Shown: piece by piece, positions 1 through 7,180 of the stretch
Layout: every line of letters begins with the position of its first letter
Numbering within the stretch: the first letter of the stretch is position 1
Source: Planctomycetota bacterium
GTDB taxonomy: Bacteria > Planctomycetota > UBA1135 > UBA2386
DNA: 7,660 bases
NCBI GenBank assembly: GCA_016793305.1
Contig: JAEUHU010000196.1
Span: forward strand, 1-7,660
Direction of reading: 5' to 3'
Notes under the pieces: generated by a model
What the model was told of the DNA's origin: nothing
Databases searched by the model: none
What the model saw: only the letters and a program-made list of their open reading frames with translations
Made by a program: the position numbers and the translations under genes

Positions 1-598
1 CGGCACCGACGGCCTGCTGCGCGAACTCGACCACAGCGGCCGCGACGACCCGCCGACCCGCGACTACCTGCAGCTGCTGCGCAAGGAGGCGATGCGCGCG
101 CGCGACATCACCGTGCGCCTGCTGCGCTTCGCCCGGCAGGAAGGCGCCCGGCGCGAGCCGGTGGCGCTCGCCGCCGAGCTGCAGGAGGTGGCGGCGCTGT
201 TCGCCCACCAGCTCGCCGACGCCGGCGTGCAGCTGCGCATCGTCGGCGCCGACGACGCCCCGCTGGTGCTCGGCGATCCCGCCGAACTGCGGCAGGTGCT
301 GTTCAACCTGCTGCGCAACGCGCTCGACGCGAGCCCGCGTGGTGGCACCATCACGGCGAGCTTCGACCTCGACGTCGACGAGCTGGTGCTGCGCATCGCC
401 GACGAAGGCCCGGGCATCCCGGCCGCCCTGCAGGACCGCATCTTCGAGCCGTTCTTCACGACCAAGGAACCGGGGCGCGGCACCGGGCTCGGGCTCGCGA
501 TCGTGCATCGCATCGTCACGTCGCACGGTGGCCGGGTGCACGCCGGCAACGGTTCGCGCGGTGCGGTGCTGGCGGTGCACCTGCCGATCGCCCGCTGA
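1..598 (+). CDS. Sensor histidine kinase, 3' part (5' end outside window)
   Basis: The frame is open from base 2 to a TGA at 596-598 and gives 198 visible residues. Residues about 20-46 match the second dimerisation helix of NtrB-like kinases (EAMRARDITVRLLRFARQ). The ATPase domain follows with all its boxes: N box around 98-111 (N102, N106, D109), G1 box DEGPGIP at 134-140, F box IFEPFFTTK at 147-155 and G2 box GRGTGLGLAIV at 158-168. The protein should therefore bind ATP and phosphorylate a histidine that lies upstream of the window, so the H box and any sensor or PAS domains cannot be seen. There is no receiver domain after the ATPase domain, and no response regulator follows on this strand. 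The ATG at 92 is internal to the helix and is not a real start. Signal and partner are unknown. The family call is firm. Confidence 0.93.
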   Translation, partial: GTDGLLRELDHSGRDDPPTRDYLQLLRKEAMRARDITVRLLRFARQEGARREPVALAAELQEVAALFAHQLADAGVQLRIVGADDAPLVLGDPAELRQVLFNLLRNALDASPRGGTITASFDLDVDELVLRIADEGPGIPAALQDRIFEPFFTTKEPGRGTGLGLAIVHRIVTSHGGRVHAGNGSRGAVLAVHLPIAR

Positions 599-599
599 T

Positions 600-625
600 G
601 GGCGCGCGCTGTAGGGCGCGCGCTG
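600..625. repeat. Tandem 12-bp GC repeat forming a hairpin
   Basis: GGGCGCGCGCTG occurs at 600-611 and again at 614-625 with two bases between. Because GCGCGCGC is its own reverse complement, 602-609 can pair with 616-623 in an 8-bp all-GC stem with a 6-base loop. It begins two bases after the kinase stop codon. It may help end transcription, but no T-run follows. Confidence 0.6.
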
Positions 626-655
626 AAGGGCACCCCGGCGCGAACCCGGCTTCAG
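623..655. terminator. Possible bidirectional terminator hairpin between convergent genes
   Basis: CTGAAG at 623-628 pairs with CTTCAG at 650-655. Inside it, CCGG at 635-638 pairs with CCGG at 646-649 around a 7-base loop, leaving a 6-base bulge at 629-634. The structure overlaps the TGA (652-654) of the minus-strand gene and lies 25 bases past the kinase stop. Position between convergent 3' ends suggests termination for both. There is no U-tract on either strand, so a canonical intrinsic terminator is not shown. Confidence 0.35.
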
Positions 656-1914
656 TTGCCGAGCGTCGCCGTGACCAGGTTGCTGAGCGTGCCGCCGACC
701 GGGTTGCTGCCGTCCAGCGTCGCGACCTGGGTCAGCAGCTCGGCCCCGACCAGGCTCGGCGTCTCGGGCAGCGGCACGGCGAGCCGCGCCTGCCCGCTCG
801 CATCGGCGAGCATCGGGATCAAGGCCGCCGCATCGAGCTCGAGCACGCAGCCCACCGCACCGAGCGGAGTCAGGTCGAGGCCCAGCAGAACGAAGCCGAC
901 CCCGAACACGATGCTGCCGTTCGCGTCGAGGTTCTGGCCGAGCAGCGTGAAGGTGCTGCCGATCAACGGGCGCTCGATCGGCTGCGGCGCCCCGAGCCCG
1001 GTGGTCGTGCTGGCGACCGTCAGCACGCGACCGCCGCAGCCACCCGGGGCCACCACCACCCGGGCCGCATCGCTCGCCTGCAGGTCGAGGTAGTAGCGGC
1101 CGGTGGTGCTGCCGACACGGCCGCGGATCGCGACCTGGTAGCTGCCCGCCGGCAGCCGCACGTCGAGCCCGGCGTCGTAGACGCCGAAGTCGCTGCCGTG
1201 CACCGGACCGACCAGCACGTTCGGCGGTGTCGCGGCGTCGAACACGTAGAGCACCGGGTCGTCGGTGCGCGGCGTCTGCGGATGCGTCGCGGTCGCCGCG
1301 ACGCGGAGCTGCAGCAGCTGCGTGCCGGCCAGCGTGACGCGGAAGAAGTCCCAGTCGCCGCCCGCACCGACCGTCGCCAGCGTGCCGTTGACGCGGGCCG
1401 GCAGCGAGAGCACCTGCGCGACCCCGCCGAGGCGCGGGTCGTTGTTGGCGGCCGACTCGGCGACGATCGGCAAGGATCCGTTCGTCGTCGGGGCCACGCA
1501 GCGCACGTCGAGCACGTAGCTGCCCTGGCTCGCCGCCGCGGGGCCGCGCTCGACCGCGACCACGTAGGTGCCGGCGGCGAGGCCGCGCGCGTAGAGCTGC
1601 GACCAGCCCTCGGCGGCGAGCCCGTCGTTCTGCAGTTGCAGCACGGCGCCGGTGTCGTCGAGCAGGCTGACGAGCGTGTCGCCGACGCTCGGCGCGAGAC
1701 CCGGACCGGTCTCGAGCCGCAGGTCGGTGGTGGTCGTCAGCGTCAGCGTGTACCAGTCGACGTCCACCAGCGACGACAGGCTGCCGAGCACTTCGGCGCC
1801 GCAGGCGATCGGCGTGGCGGTGGCGAGCGTCTGGTTCGGCTCGGCCCCTTCGAGGACCTGCTGGCCGGCGAGGGCCGCGGTGGCGACGAACGGGGCGAGG
1901 AGGCGGACCAGCAT
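652..1914 (-). CDS. Secreted protein with two PPC-like domains
   Basis: The protein has 420 residues. The ATG at 1914-1912 is chosen because it begins a good Sec signal peptide: R4, a hydrophobic stretch, and likely cleavage after ALA at residue 16. Two beta-domains resembling pre-peptidase C-terminal (PPC) domains follow. The first spans about 22-138 (EPNQTLATATPI, DVDWYTLTL, GTYVVAVERG, GSYVLDVRC) and the second about 155-279 (GDWDFFRVTLAG, LPAGSYQVAIRG, GRYYLDLQ). They look like an internal duplication. Residues about 286-420 form a third domain with C293 and C356 and an ending like that of many planctomycete exported proteins. No catalytic motif is visible. A role in binding or surface display is inference. 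The gene starts 50 bases after the M1 peptidase stop, so co-transcription is possible. No Shine-Dalgarno is evident before the ATG. An in-frame extension upstream exists but would bury the signal peptide. Confidence 0.85.
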   Translation of the reverse strand: MLVRLLAPFVATAALAGQQVLEGAEPNQTLATATPIACGAEVLGSLSSLVDVDWYTLTLTTTTDLRLETGPGLAPSVGDTLVSLLDDTGAVLQLQNDGLAAEGWSQLYARGLAAGTYVVAVERGPAAASQGSYVLDVRCVAPTTNGSLPIVAESAANNDPRLGGVAQVLSLPARVNGTLATVGAGGDWDFFRVTLAGTQLLQLRVAATATHPQTPRTDDPVLYVFDAATPPNVLVGPVHGSDFGVYDAGLDVRLPAGSYQVAIRGRVGSTTGRYYLDLQASDAARVVVAPGGCGGRVLTVASTTTGLGAPQPIERPLIGSTFTLLGQNLDANGSIVFGVGFVLLGLDLTPLGAVGCVLELDAAALIPMLADASGQARLAVPLPETPSLVGAELLTQVATLDGSNPVGGTLSNLVTATLGN

Positions 1915-1964
1915 GGCCGGAAAGGTTAGCGGCGGCCTGCCCGGGCGCCACTCCACCCTGCCCG

Positions 1965-3641
1965 CTACCGGCGCTTGGCCGGCCGCCCCTTCAGCACCAG
2001 GTGGTCCGGATCGACTTCGTGGACGGCCTCGCCGACCGCCAGCGTGCCCACGCCACCGGGCATCGGCACCCGCACCATCTCGCCGCGCAACCGCACCGGC
2101 ACCGGCAGCGGGAACGGCAGGTCGTTCGGCGTGACCCAGCGCAGGTGCAGCACACCGTCGCGCAGTTCCTGCTCGAGGCGCGGCAGGCCGGCGGTGCGCA
2201 CGTAGACCTCGAAGAACCAGCCGGCCGGTTCGCCGGCGAGCTCGCTGCACAGCGCGACCAGGTCCTCGGTGTCGACGAAGCGCACCTGCGACCCGTCGGT
2301 CGCCTGCTTCGCCGCGTCGCTCGGGTAGAGGAACCGCGGCAGCAGTGCGAAGAACTTCTCGTCGCCGAGCCACCAGCGCAGCGTCTGCAGCACCAGCGCA
2401 CCCTTGTAGTAGATGTCGTTGCTGCCGCCGCCGCCGAAGTAGATCTCGAAGCTGGTCTTGCTGTCGCGCGGTGCCACCGGCGAGCGGTTCATCGTGCGGA
2501 ACTTCGCCACCGCGTCGTCGTACGCCTTCCGCCCGAACGCGCGCTCGAGGTAGAGCGGCTGCATGTAGGTGCCGAAGCCTTCGTGCAGCCACATGTCCTT
2601 CCAGTCGCGGCAGGTGACCAGGTTGCCCCACCACTCGTGCGCCAGTTCGTGGTTGTGCAGCCAGTCGTACTGCTCGTCCTGGAAGCCGTTGCCGTAGGCG
2701 ATGATGGTCTGGTGCTCCATGCCGAGATGCGGCGTCTCGGCGACGCCGTACTTCTCGTGCCGGAACGGATACGGCCCCAGCAAGGACTCGAACGTGCGCA
2801 GGTGGTGCACGAACTGCGGCAGGCAGCGCTTGGCCCGGAGCTGGCTCTCGGGCAGCACGAACAGCTGGACCGGCATCTCGGCGCCGTCGACGCAGCGGTA
2901 GGTCTCGCCGAGCTCGACGTACGGCGCGATGTTCAGGGCGATGTTGTAGTTGGCGATCGGCGAACGCACGCGCCAGTGGAACGTCGTCCGCTCGCCCTGG
3001 ACCTCGGGCTCGCCGACCCGCGTGCCGTTGCTGGCGACGACCAGCCCGTTCGGCACCGTGCAGCGCAGGTCGAAGCCGTCGGGCTTGTCCGACGGATGGT
3101 CCTTGCACGGCCACCACAGATCGGCACCCTCGCCCTGGCAGGTCGTCGCGATCCACGGCTTGCCGTCGGTGGTCTTCGCCCAGGTGAAGCCTCCGTCCCA
3201 GGGTGGGTTCTTCGCCTCGCGCGGCGCGCCGCCGTAGCGGACCGTGCAGCGGAAGTCGCGGCCGACGACCAGCCGTTCGTCGGCCTCGATCGAGAGGCGC
3301 CCCTGTTCGTGGCGGGAGGTCGCCGCCTTGCCGTCGACCTGCACGCTGGCAACCGCCAGCGCCGGATCGAGGTCGAGCACGAACGTCGGCTCGGCGGCGA
3401 GCCAGCGCGCCGTCATCTCCAGCGTGCCGTCGATGGTCTTGCCGACCGGGTCGAGGGTGATCGCGAGCGCGTAGTGGCGCACGTCGTAGCAGGCCTGGTC
3501 GGCGCGCAGCACGCCGCCGGAGACGTTGCGGGCCGGCTTCTGGGCCGGCGGTGTCGCCGCCGGTTCGTCCTGGGCGGACGACGATGCGACGAAGGCGGCC
3601 GCACACGCGGCGAGAAGGACTGGCGAGAGCTCGGGGCGCAC
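1965..3641 (-). CDS. Secreted M1-family zinc metallopeptidase (aminopeptidase)
   Basis: The protein has 558 residues and should remove N-terminal residues from peptides outside the cytoplasm. The zinc site is complete: HELAH at 331-335 followed after 18 residues by E354, with H331 and H335 as ligands and E332 as the general base. The exopeptidase motif usually written GxMEN reads GMEH at 307-310. The catalytic tyrosine lies in IYYKGA (Y411 or Y412). The N-terminal beta domain covers about 45-245, the thermolysin-like core about 250-420, and a short C-terminal part runs to 558; the long helical domain of the large aminopeptidases is absent. Residues 1-23 look like a Sec signal peptide with cleavage near SSSA/QD. 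The start is GTG at 3641-3639; an in-frame TAG at 3653-3651 excludes a longer form. No ribosome site is obvious, and an inverted repeat ends directly at the start codon. Family assignment is firm; substrate is unknown. Confidence 0.94.
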   Translation of the reverse strand: MRPELSPVLLAACAAAFVASSSAQDEPAATPPAQKPARNVSGGVLRADQACYDVRHYALAITLDPVGKTIDGTLEMTARWLAAEPTFVLDLDPALAVASVQVDGKAATSRHEQGRLSIEADERLVVGRDFRCTVRYGGAPREAKNPPWDGGFTWAKTTDGKPWIATTCQGEGADLWWPCKDHPSDKPDGFDLRCTVPNGLVVASNGTRVGEPEVQGERTTFHWRVRSPIANYNIALNIAPYVELGETYRCVDGAEMPVQLFVLPESQLRAKRCLPQFVHHLRTFESLLGPYPFRHEKYGVAETPHLGMEHQTIIAYGNGFQDEQYDWLHNHELAHEWWGNLVTCRDWKDMWLHEGFGTYMQPLYLERAFGRKAYDDAVAKFRTMNRSPVAPRDSKTSFEIYFGGGGSNDIYYKGALVLQTLRWWLGDEKFFALLPRFLYPSDAAKQATDGSQVRFVDTEDLVALCSELAGEPAGWFFEVYVRTAGLPRLEQELRDGVLHLRWVTPNDLPFPLPVPVRLRGEMVRVPMPGGVGTLAVGEAVHEVDPDHLVLKGRPAKRR

Positions 3642-3712
3642 GCCCGCATGCTACGGAGCCACCCCCGGCCCAGCGAGCGAACGCCTGCCCCGCGCGGCTC
3701 CGTGGTGCGGGC
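3642..3712. repeat. Long imperfect inverted repeat abutting the M1 peptidase start
   Basis: GCCCGCA (3642-3648) pairs with TGCGGGC (3706-3712), and ACGGAGCC (3653-3660) pairs with GGCTCCGT (3696-3703). This gives 15 pairs broken by a 4-by-2 internal loop, around a 35-base GC-rich terminal loop. On the minus-strand transcript it begins 6 bases after the radical SAM stop codon and its 3' arm ends at the base next to the GTG of the peptidase gene. It could slow or end transcription from the upstream genes, or mask the peptidase start region. There is no U-run. The pairing is directly visible; the role is inferred. Confidence 0.7.
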
Positions 3713-3718
3713 GCGGCT

Positions 3719-5722
3719 TCAGACCAGCAGCGGCTCGTCGGCCTGCGCCGCGTTCTCGACGCGCAGTTCGGCCAGCATCGTGCCGCTCTTCCTGCCCCAC
3801 AGGATCGTCTCCCGGGCGAAGCGCGGCAGGTCCCCCGCGAAGTCAGGCTGGATCGCCTCGACCACGGTCGGCACGGCCTGCATCGCCACCGGCTCGGTCG
3901 CGAACAGCGCCTCGAACCAGCCCGGCAGGTCGTGCTCGAAGCGCGCCCGCTGGCTGCTGCGACCGCTCGGCCGCGGGATCACCAGGCTCTGGAAGCGCAG
4001 CACGTCGTCGAGTTCGGCGACGTCGAACGACAGCTGGCGCCGTTCGGCGAACTCGAGCACCAGCTCGCGCAGCTCGGCGTAGAAGCCGTCGAAGTCCTGC
4101 GACAACCGCAGGAAGCACGCCTCCTCCTCGTCCCAGTAGATCGCCCCGTGGGCCGGCATCTCGCAACCGCGGCCCTGGCCCTGCCGCAGCGCCTCGATCT
4201 TGCGGTCGAACGCCGCGAGCTGCGCACTCCAACGCGGAAACTCGGCCGGCTCGAAGCCGCCTTCGGCGAGGAACGACAGGAAGTCCGAGTGCCGCACGCC
4301 ACAGCGGTCGACCAGCCAGGCCATCAGGTAGAAGCCGAGCTTCAGGCTGTGCATGGTCATGGTCACCCACGAGAAGCGCAGCGCCTTCGCCCAGTCCTCG
4401 GCCGGCATGTCGGCGGTCGCGACGACGATCTCCTCCTGTTCGGGCACCCAGTCGCAGGTGCGCACGCGGCCGTGGATCTCCTGCAGCTCGATCGTCTTCG
4501 TCTGCACGCCGAAGCGCGCCAGGTAGTCCGGGTCGGCCAGGTCGGTGTTCGGGAACACCTGGCAGATGTACATGAACAGCTGGTTCTTCAGGCCCGACGC
4601 GAGCACGCGGTCGACGCCGTCGACCCAGCTGCGGTACGACTCGCCCGGCAGCCCGAGGATCAGCTCGGTGTAGACCGGCACGCCGAGGTCGTTGAACTTG
4701 CGCTGCAGCTCGCGCGCGCACTCGAGCTTGATGTTGTCGCGCTTGATGTTCTTCTGCACCTGCGCGTCGACGCTCTGGTAGCTGATCGTGATGCCCTTCT
4801 CGAGCCCGTGCTCGTGGAACAGCTTGCCGATCGCGAAGATCTTCTCGTCGGTGTTCTTGCCGTAGCAGGTGCGGAACTTGTGCGGGAAGCCGGTGCGCTG
4901 CTTGGTCGCCACCAGGTGCTCGGCGATCTCCATGTCGCGCCGGTGCATGCCGAAGTTGCTGTCGGCGTTGAACACGTACTGGATCCTGTTCTCGGCCATC
5001 CAGTCGATCTCGCGCTTCACGCGGTCGATGCCGTGGAAGCGGTACTTGCGCGACATGCCACCCTTGCCCCAGTAGCAGAACGTGCACTGGAACGGACAGC
5101 CGCGGTTGGTCTCGATGATCGCCTGGAAGCGCAGCTCCGGATGCGCGTGCAGCAGTTCGTCGAACAGGCCCTCGAGGTACGGCGATGGATAGGCGTCCAG
5201 GTCCTTCTCGAACTGCTGGTCGGTCTTCGCGACCAGAACCTCGCCCGACGGCCGGCGCCACGACACGCCGGCGAGGTCGGCGAGCTCGACGTCGTGGGCC
5301 CCGTTCGCCACCGCCAGCCGTTCGAGAACCTGCGTGAACGGTCCTTCGCCCTCGCCACGCACCGTCACGTCGATGAACGGGTGCTGGCGCAGGAACGCGT
5401 CGGGGTGGTGCGGCACGTTGGCGCCGCCGAACACCACGAGGCAGTTCGGGTGCCGCTGCTTCACCTCCGCGGCCACCTTCAGGCACAGCTGCGCGTTCCA
5501 CATCAGCGACGAGAACGCGGCCACCGCCGGGGTCTCGTGCCGGCCGACGATCGTGTCGGGCCGGTCGATGTGGAAGTGGAACGGCGCCCACTCCATGTGC
5601 TCGCGCACCACCTCCGACTGCTCGGCGTGCGCGCGCAGCAGCCCCGAGACGAGCGGCAGGTAGGTCGCCCCGTTCATCAGCAGGTTGAACTCGTTCAGAT
5701 GGACGCGCTTCTTCTGCGCCAT
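3719..5722 (-). CDS. B12-binding domain radical SAM enzyme
   Basis: The protein has 667 residues. The N-terminal region (about 5-150) has the pattern of the cobalamin-binding domain seen in radical SAM proteins: SSLMWN at 71-76, VVFGGANVPHHPD at 96-108 and VRGEGEGPF at 121-129. The usual DxHxxG cobalt-ligand motif is not present. The radical SAM core (about 200-430) carries the 4Fe-4S site C209, C213, C216 in NRGCPFQCTFCYWG, then FNADSNFGM (251-259), SYQSVD (314-319) and LILGLPGES (354-362). Residues from about 430 to 667 form a C-terminal region I cannot name. Such enzymes cleave S-adenosylmethionine to a radical; many B12-binding members methylate unactivated carbons of peptides, sugars or other metabolites. 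Methyl transfer here is inference and the substrate is unknown. The ATG lies 3 bases past the glycosyltransferase stop, with AAGGA nine bases upstream, so the two are probably one transcript. Confidence 0.92.
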   Translation of the reverse strand: MAQKKRVHLNEFNLLMNGATYLPLVSGLLRAHAEQSEVVREHMEWAPFHFHIDRPDTIVGRHETPAVAAFSSLMWNAQLCLKVAAEVKQRHPNCLVVFGGANVPHHPDAFLRQHPFIDVTVRGEGEGPFTQVLERLAVANGAHDVELADLAGVSWRRPSGEVLVAKTDQQFEKDLDAYPSPYLEGLFDELLHAHPELRFQAIIETNRGCPFQCTFCYWGKGGMSRKYRFHGIDRVKREIDWMAENRIQYVFNADSNFGMHRRDMEIAEHLVATKQRTGFPHKFRTCYGKNTDEKIFAIGKLFHEHGLEKGITISYQSVDAQVQKNIKRDNIKLECARELQRKFNDLGVPVYTELILGLPGESYRSWVDGVDRVLASGLKNQLFMYICQVFPNTDLADPDYLARFGVQTKTIELQEIHGRVRTCDWVPEQEEIVVATADMPAEDWAKALRFSWVTMTMHSLKLGFYLMAWLVDRCGVRHSDFLSFLAEGGFEPAEFPRWSAQLAAFDRKIEALRQGQGRGCEMPAHGAIYWDEEEACFLRLSQDFDGFYAELRELVLEFAERRQLSFDVAELDDVLRFQSLVIPRPSGRSSQRARFEHDLPGWFEALFATEPVAMQAVPTVVEAIQPDFAGDLPRFARETILWGRKSGTMLAELRVENAAQADEPLLV

Positions 5723-5725
5723 GGG

Positions 5726-7180
5726 TCAGCTTCCTTCGGGGCCGAGGCGGAACGCCGCAGCCGATGCCCCGCATCGGCTCAGCAAGGAACGCCAGAACAC
5801 GTCGTGGCTGTAGTGGACGGTGGCGCGACGGTGGCCGGCGGCGGCGATCGCCGCGCGTTCGTCGTCGTGCGCGAGGTAGTGCTGCAGGCGGTCGACCAGG
5901 TGCTCGTAGTCGTGGAACTCGACGTACTCACGGCCCGGCGCGAAGTACTGCTGCACGTGGTGGTTCACGTCGCAGCACAGCAGCGCCCCGCAATGCACGA
6001 TCTCGAACACCCGGCCCTTCAGCTGCCGCACCGTGTCCTTGGTCATCGCCAGCGAGATGCGCGAGCGTTGGTACAACGCTGCGTACTCGGCCACCGAACG
6101 CGTGCGCCGCGGATCGGCAGCACTGGTGCCGAAGAGCTGCACGGGCACGCGCGTCTCGGCCCGCAGCCGCTCGACCATCGCCTTGCGCTGGGCGAGGTAG
6201 CGCACCTCGCCGACCAGGCTGACCGGGATGTCGCGTTCGAGCCCCGCGTCGCGGAAGTGGCGCGGGTTCTTCGGCGTGAAGATCGGCCACGCCGACGGCA
6301 GCTCGAAGTCGGTGCCGTCGAGCACGCAGTTGACGTCGACCGCGGCGTAGTACTCGGGCGTGCTGCGGCTGATCTTCTTGTCGAGCCACATCATCACGAC
6401 CTTGCTGCCGCGCTGCCGCAGGCCCTGCAACAGGCCGGGCGTCGGGTTCGCGTGACTGTGGTAGTGCAGCGTGGTGACCACGACGTGCACGTCGGTGCCC
6501 TCGGGGGCCCGCACGTCCTCGAGCTGCACCGGGCGCCCTTCGTGGAACCGTTCGTCGTAGTGCACGACGTCGTAGCCGGCCCGCCCGGTCGCACGCAGCG
6601 TCTCGACCAGGTTGTCGAGGTTGATCGAGATCCCGGACTTGCCGTACTCGTGCGTGTACTTCTCGATCAGGAACGTCACGTGGGCGCGCGGCGGTGGGCA
6701 CGCGACGAGCCAAGCTTCGCCGTCGTCGTCGAGGTGCAGGTCGGCGTGGTGCTCGGGCGACCAGCGCTGCAGGGCGTCGAGCAACGACGCGCTGCGCCGC
6801 TGCCTCGCCGTCGGGTCGACGGCGATCGCCAGGGCTCCGCCGTCGCGCGCCTGGAACATCACCGCGGCGCGCACCGCGGCGTCGTCGACGTCCGGTCCGG
6901 CGACCAGCAGTACCCCGGAGGGCAGCCGTCGCCGCAGGTCGGCGAGGGAGCGCTCCGGCCGGCCCCGATGACCCACCCAGCCCGCCGGCAGGTCGACCAG
7001 CCGTTCGCCGCGCGCGTCGAGCACGTACGCCGGCACCCCGAGTGCTCGCACCGCGGCGATCCCGGCTTCGGTGGTCATGCCGCACCACACCACCGCTCCG
7101 AACGGCCGCCGCGCGTGCAGCGTCTGCAGCAGCTGCGCGAACGACGGCCCCGCAGCCAGTGTCGGCACGGCGAGGTTCAT
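5726..7180 (-). CDS. CgeB-like glycosyltransferase (group 1 type) with extra N-terminal domain
   Basis: The protein has 484 residues. Residues about 300-470 fit the C-terminal half of GT-B glycosyltransferases of the CgeB-like type (Glyco_trans_1_2): a GEVRYLAQRKAMVERL helix near 324-339, then GRVFEIVHCGALLCCD at 389-404, in which E393 lies where the family has its nucleotide-sugar-binding acidic residue, then FAPGREYVEFHDYEHLVDRL at 413-432 and a final helix containing HYSHDVFW. Residues about 166-300 look like the matching N-terminal Rossmann half (VTFLIEKYTHEYG, HVVVTTLHYHSH, KVVMMWLDKKI). The protein would transfer a sugar from a nucleotide donor in the cytoplasm; donor and acceptor are unknown. 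Residues 1-165 form a further domain that I do not recognise. The ATG at 7180-7178 overlaps the upstream TGA as ATGA and has GAGGTG five bases before it. No signal peptide or membrane helix is evident. Longer in-frame starts upstream lie inside the neighbouring gene and are disfavoured. Confidence 0.82.
   Translation of the reverse strand: MNLAVPTLAAGPSFAQLLQTLHARRPFGAVVWCGMTTEAGIAAVRALGVPAYVLDARGERLVDLPAGWVGHRGRPERSLADLRRRLPSGVLLVAGPDVDDAAVRAAVMFQARDGGALAIAVDPTARQRRSASLLDALQRWSPEHHADLHLDDDGEAWLVACPPPRAHVTFLIEKYTHEYGKSGISINLDNLVETLRATGRAGYDVVHYDERFHEGRPVQLEDVRAPEGTDVHVVVTTLHYHSHANPTPGLLQGLRQRGSKVVMMWLDKKISRSTPEYYAAVDVNCVLDGTDFELPSAWPIFTPKNPRHFRDAGLERDIPVSLVGEVRYLAQRKAMVERLRAETRVPVQLFGTSAADPRRTRSVAEYAALYQRSRISLAMTKDTVRQLKGRVFEIVHCGALLCCDVNHHVQQYFAPGREYVEFHDYEHLVDRLQHYLAHDDERAAIAAAGHRRATVHYSHDVFWRSLLSRCGASAAAFRLGPEGS
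5732..5736 (-). promoter_or_regulatory. Ribosome binding site of the radical SAM gene
   Basis: On the minus strand this reads AAGGA, within AAGGAAG, nine bases before the ATG at 5722-5720. It lies inside the last codons of the glycosyltransferase gene and supports the chosen start and translational coupling. Confidence 0.6.

Noticed and set aside
598..1929. Plus-strand open frame of 443 codons
   Set aside because: Antisense of the PPC-domain gene, biased composition rich in R, A, E and Q, no recognisable motif.
2422..2436. Short GCC trinucleotide repeat
   Set aside because: It encodes a four-glycine run (403-406) in the peptidase just before the catalytic tyrosine and is explained by coding.
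652..3606. A 984-residue version of the PPC protein
   Set aside because: The extra N-terminal part is an arginine-rich out-of-frame reading of the peptidase gene. The ATG at 1914 starts a good signal peptide.
3603..3614. Lipobox LAAC at residues 10-13 of the M1 peptidase
   Set aside because: The hydrophobic stretch before the cysteine is too short for a lipoprotein signal, and hydrophobic sequence continues past it to a normal SSSA/QD cleavage site. Lipoprotein status cannot be fully excluded.
3647..3649. ATG as the start of the M1 peptidase
   Set aside because: It is in a different frame; the peptidase frame has a TAG at 3653-3651, leaving GTG at 3641 as the start that retains the signal peptide.
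2001..4082. Plus-strand open frame of 693 codons
   Set aside because: Antisense of the M1 peptidase gene, which has an intact zinc site.
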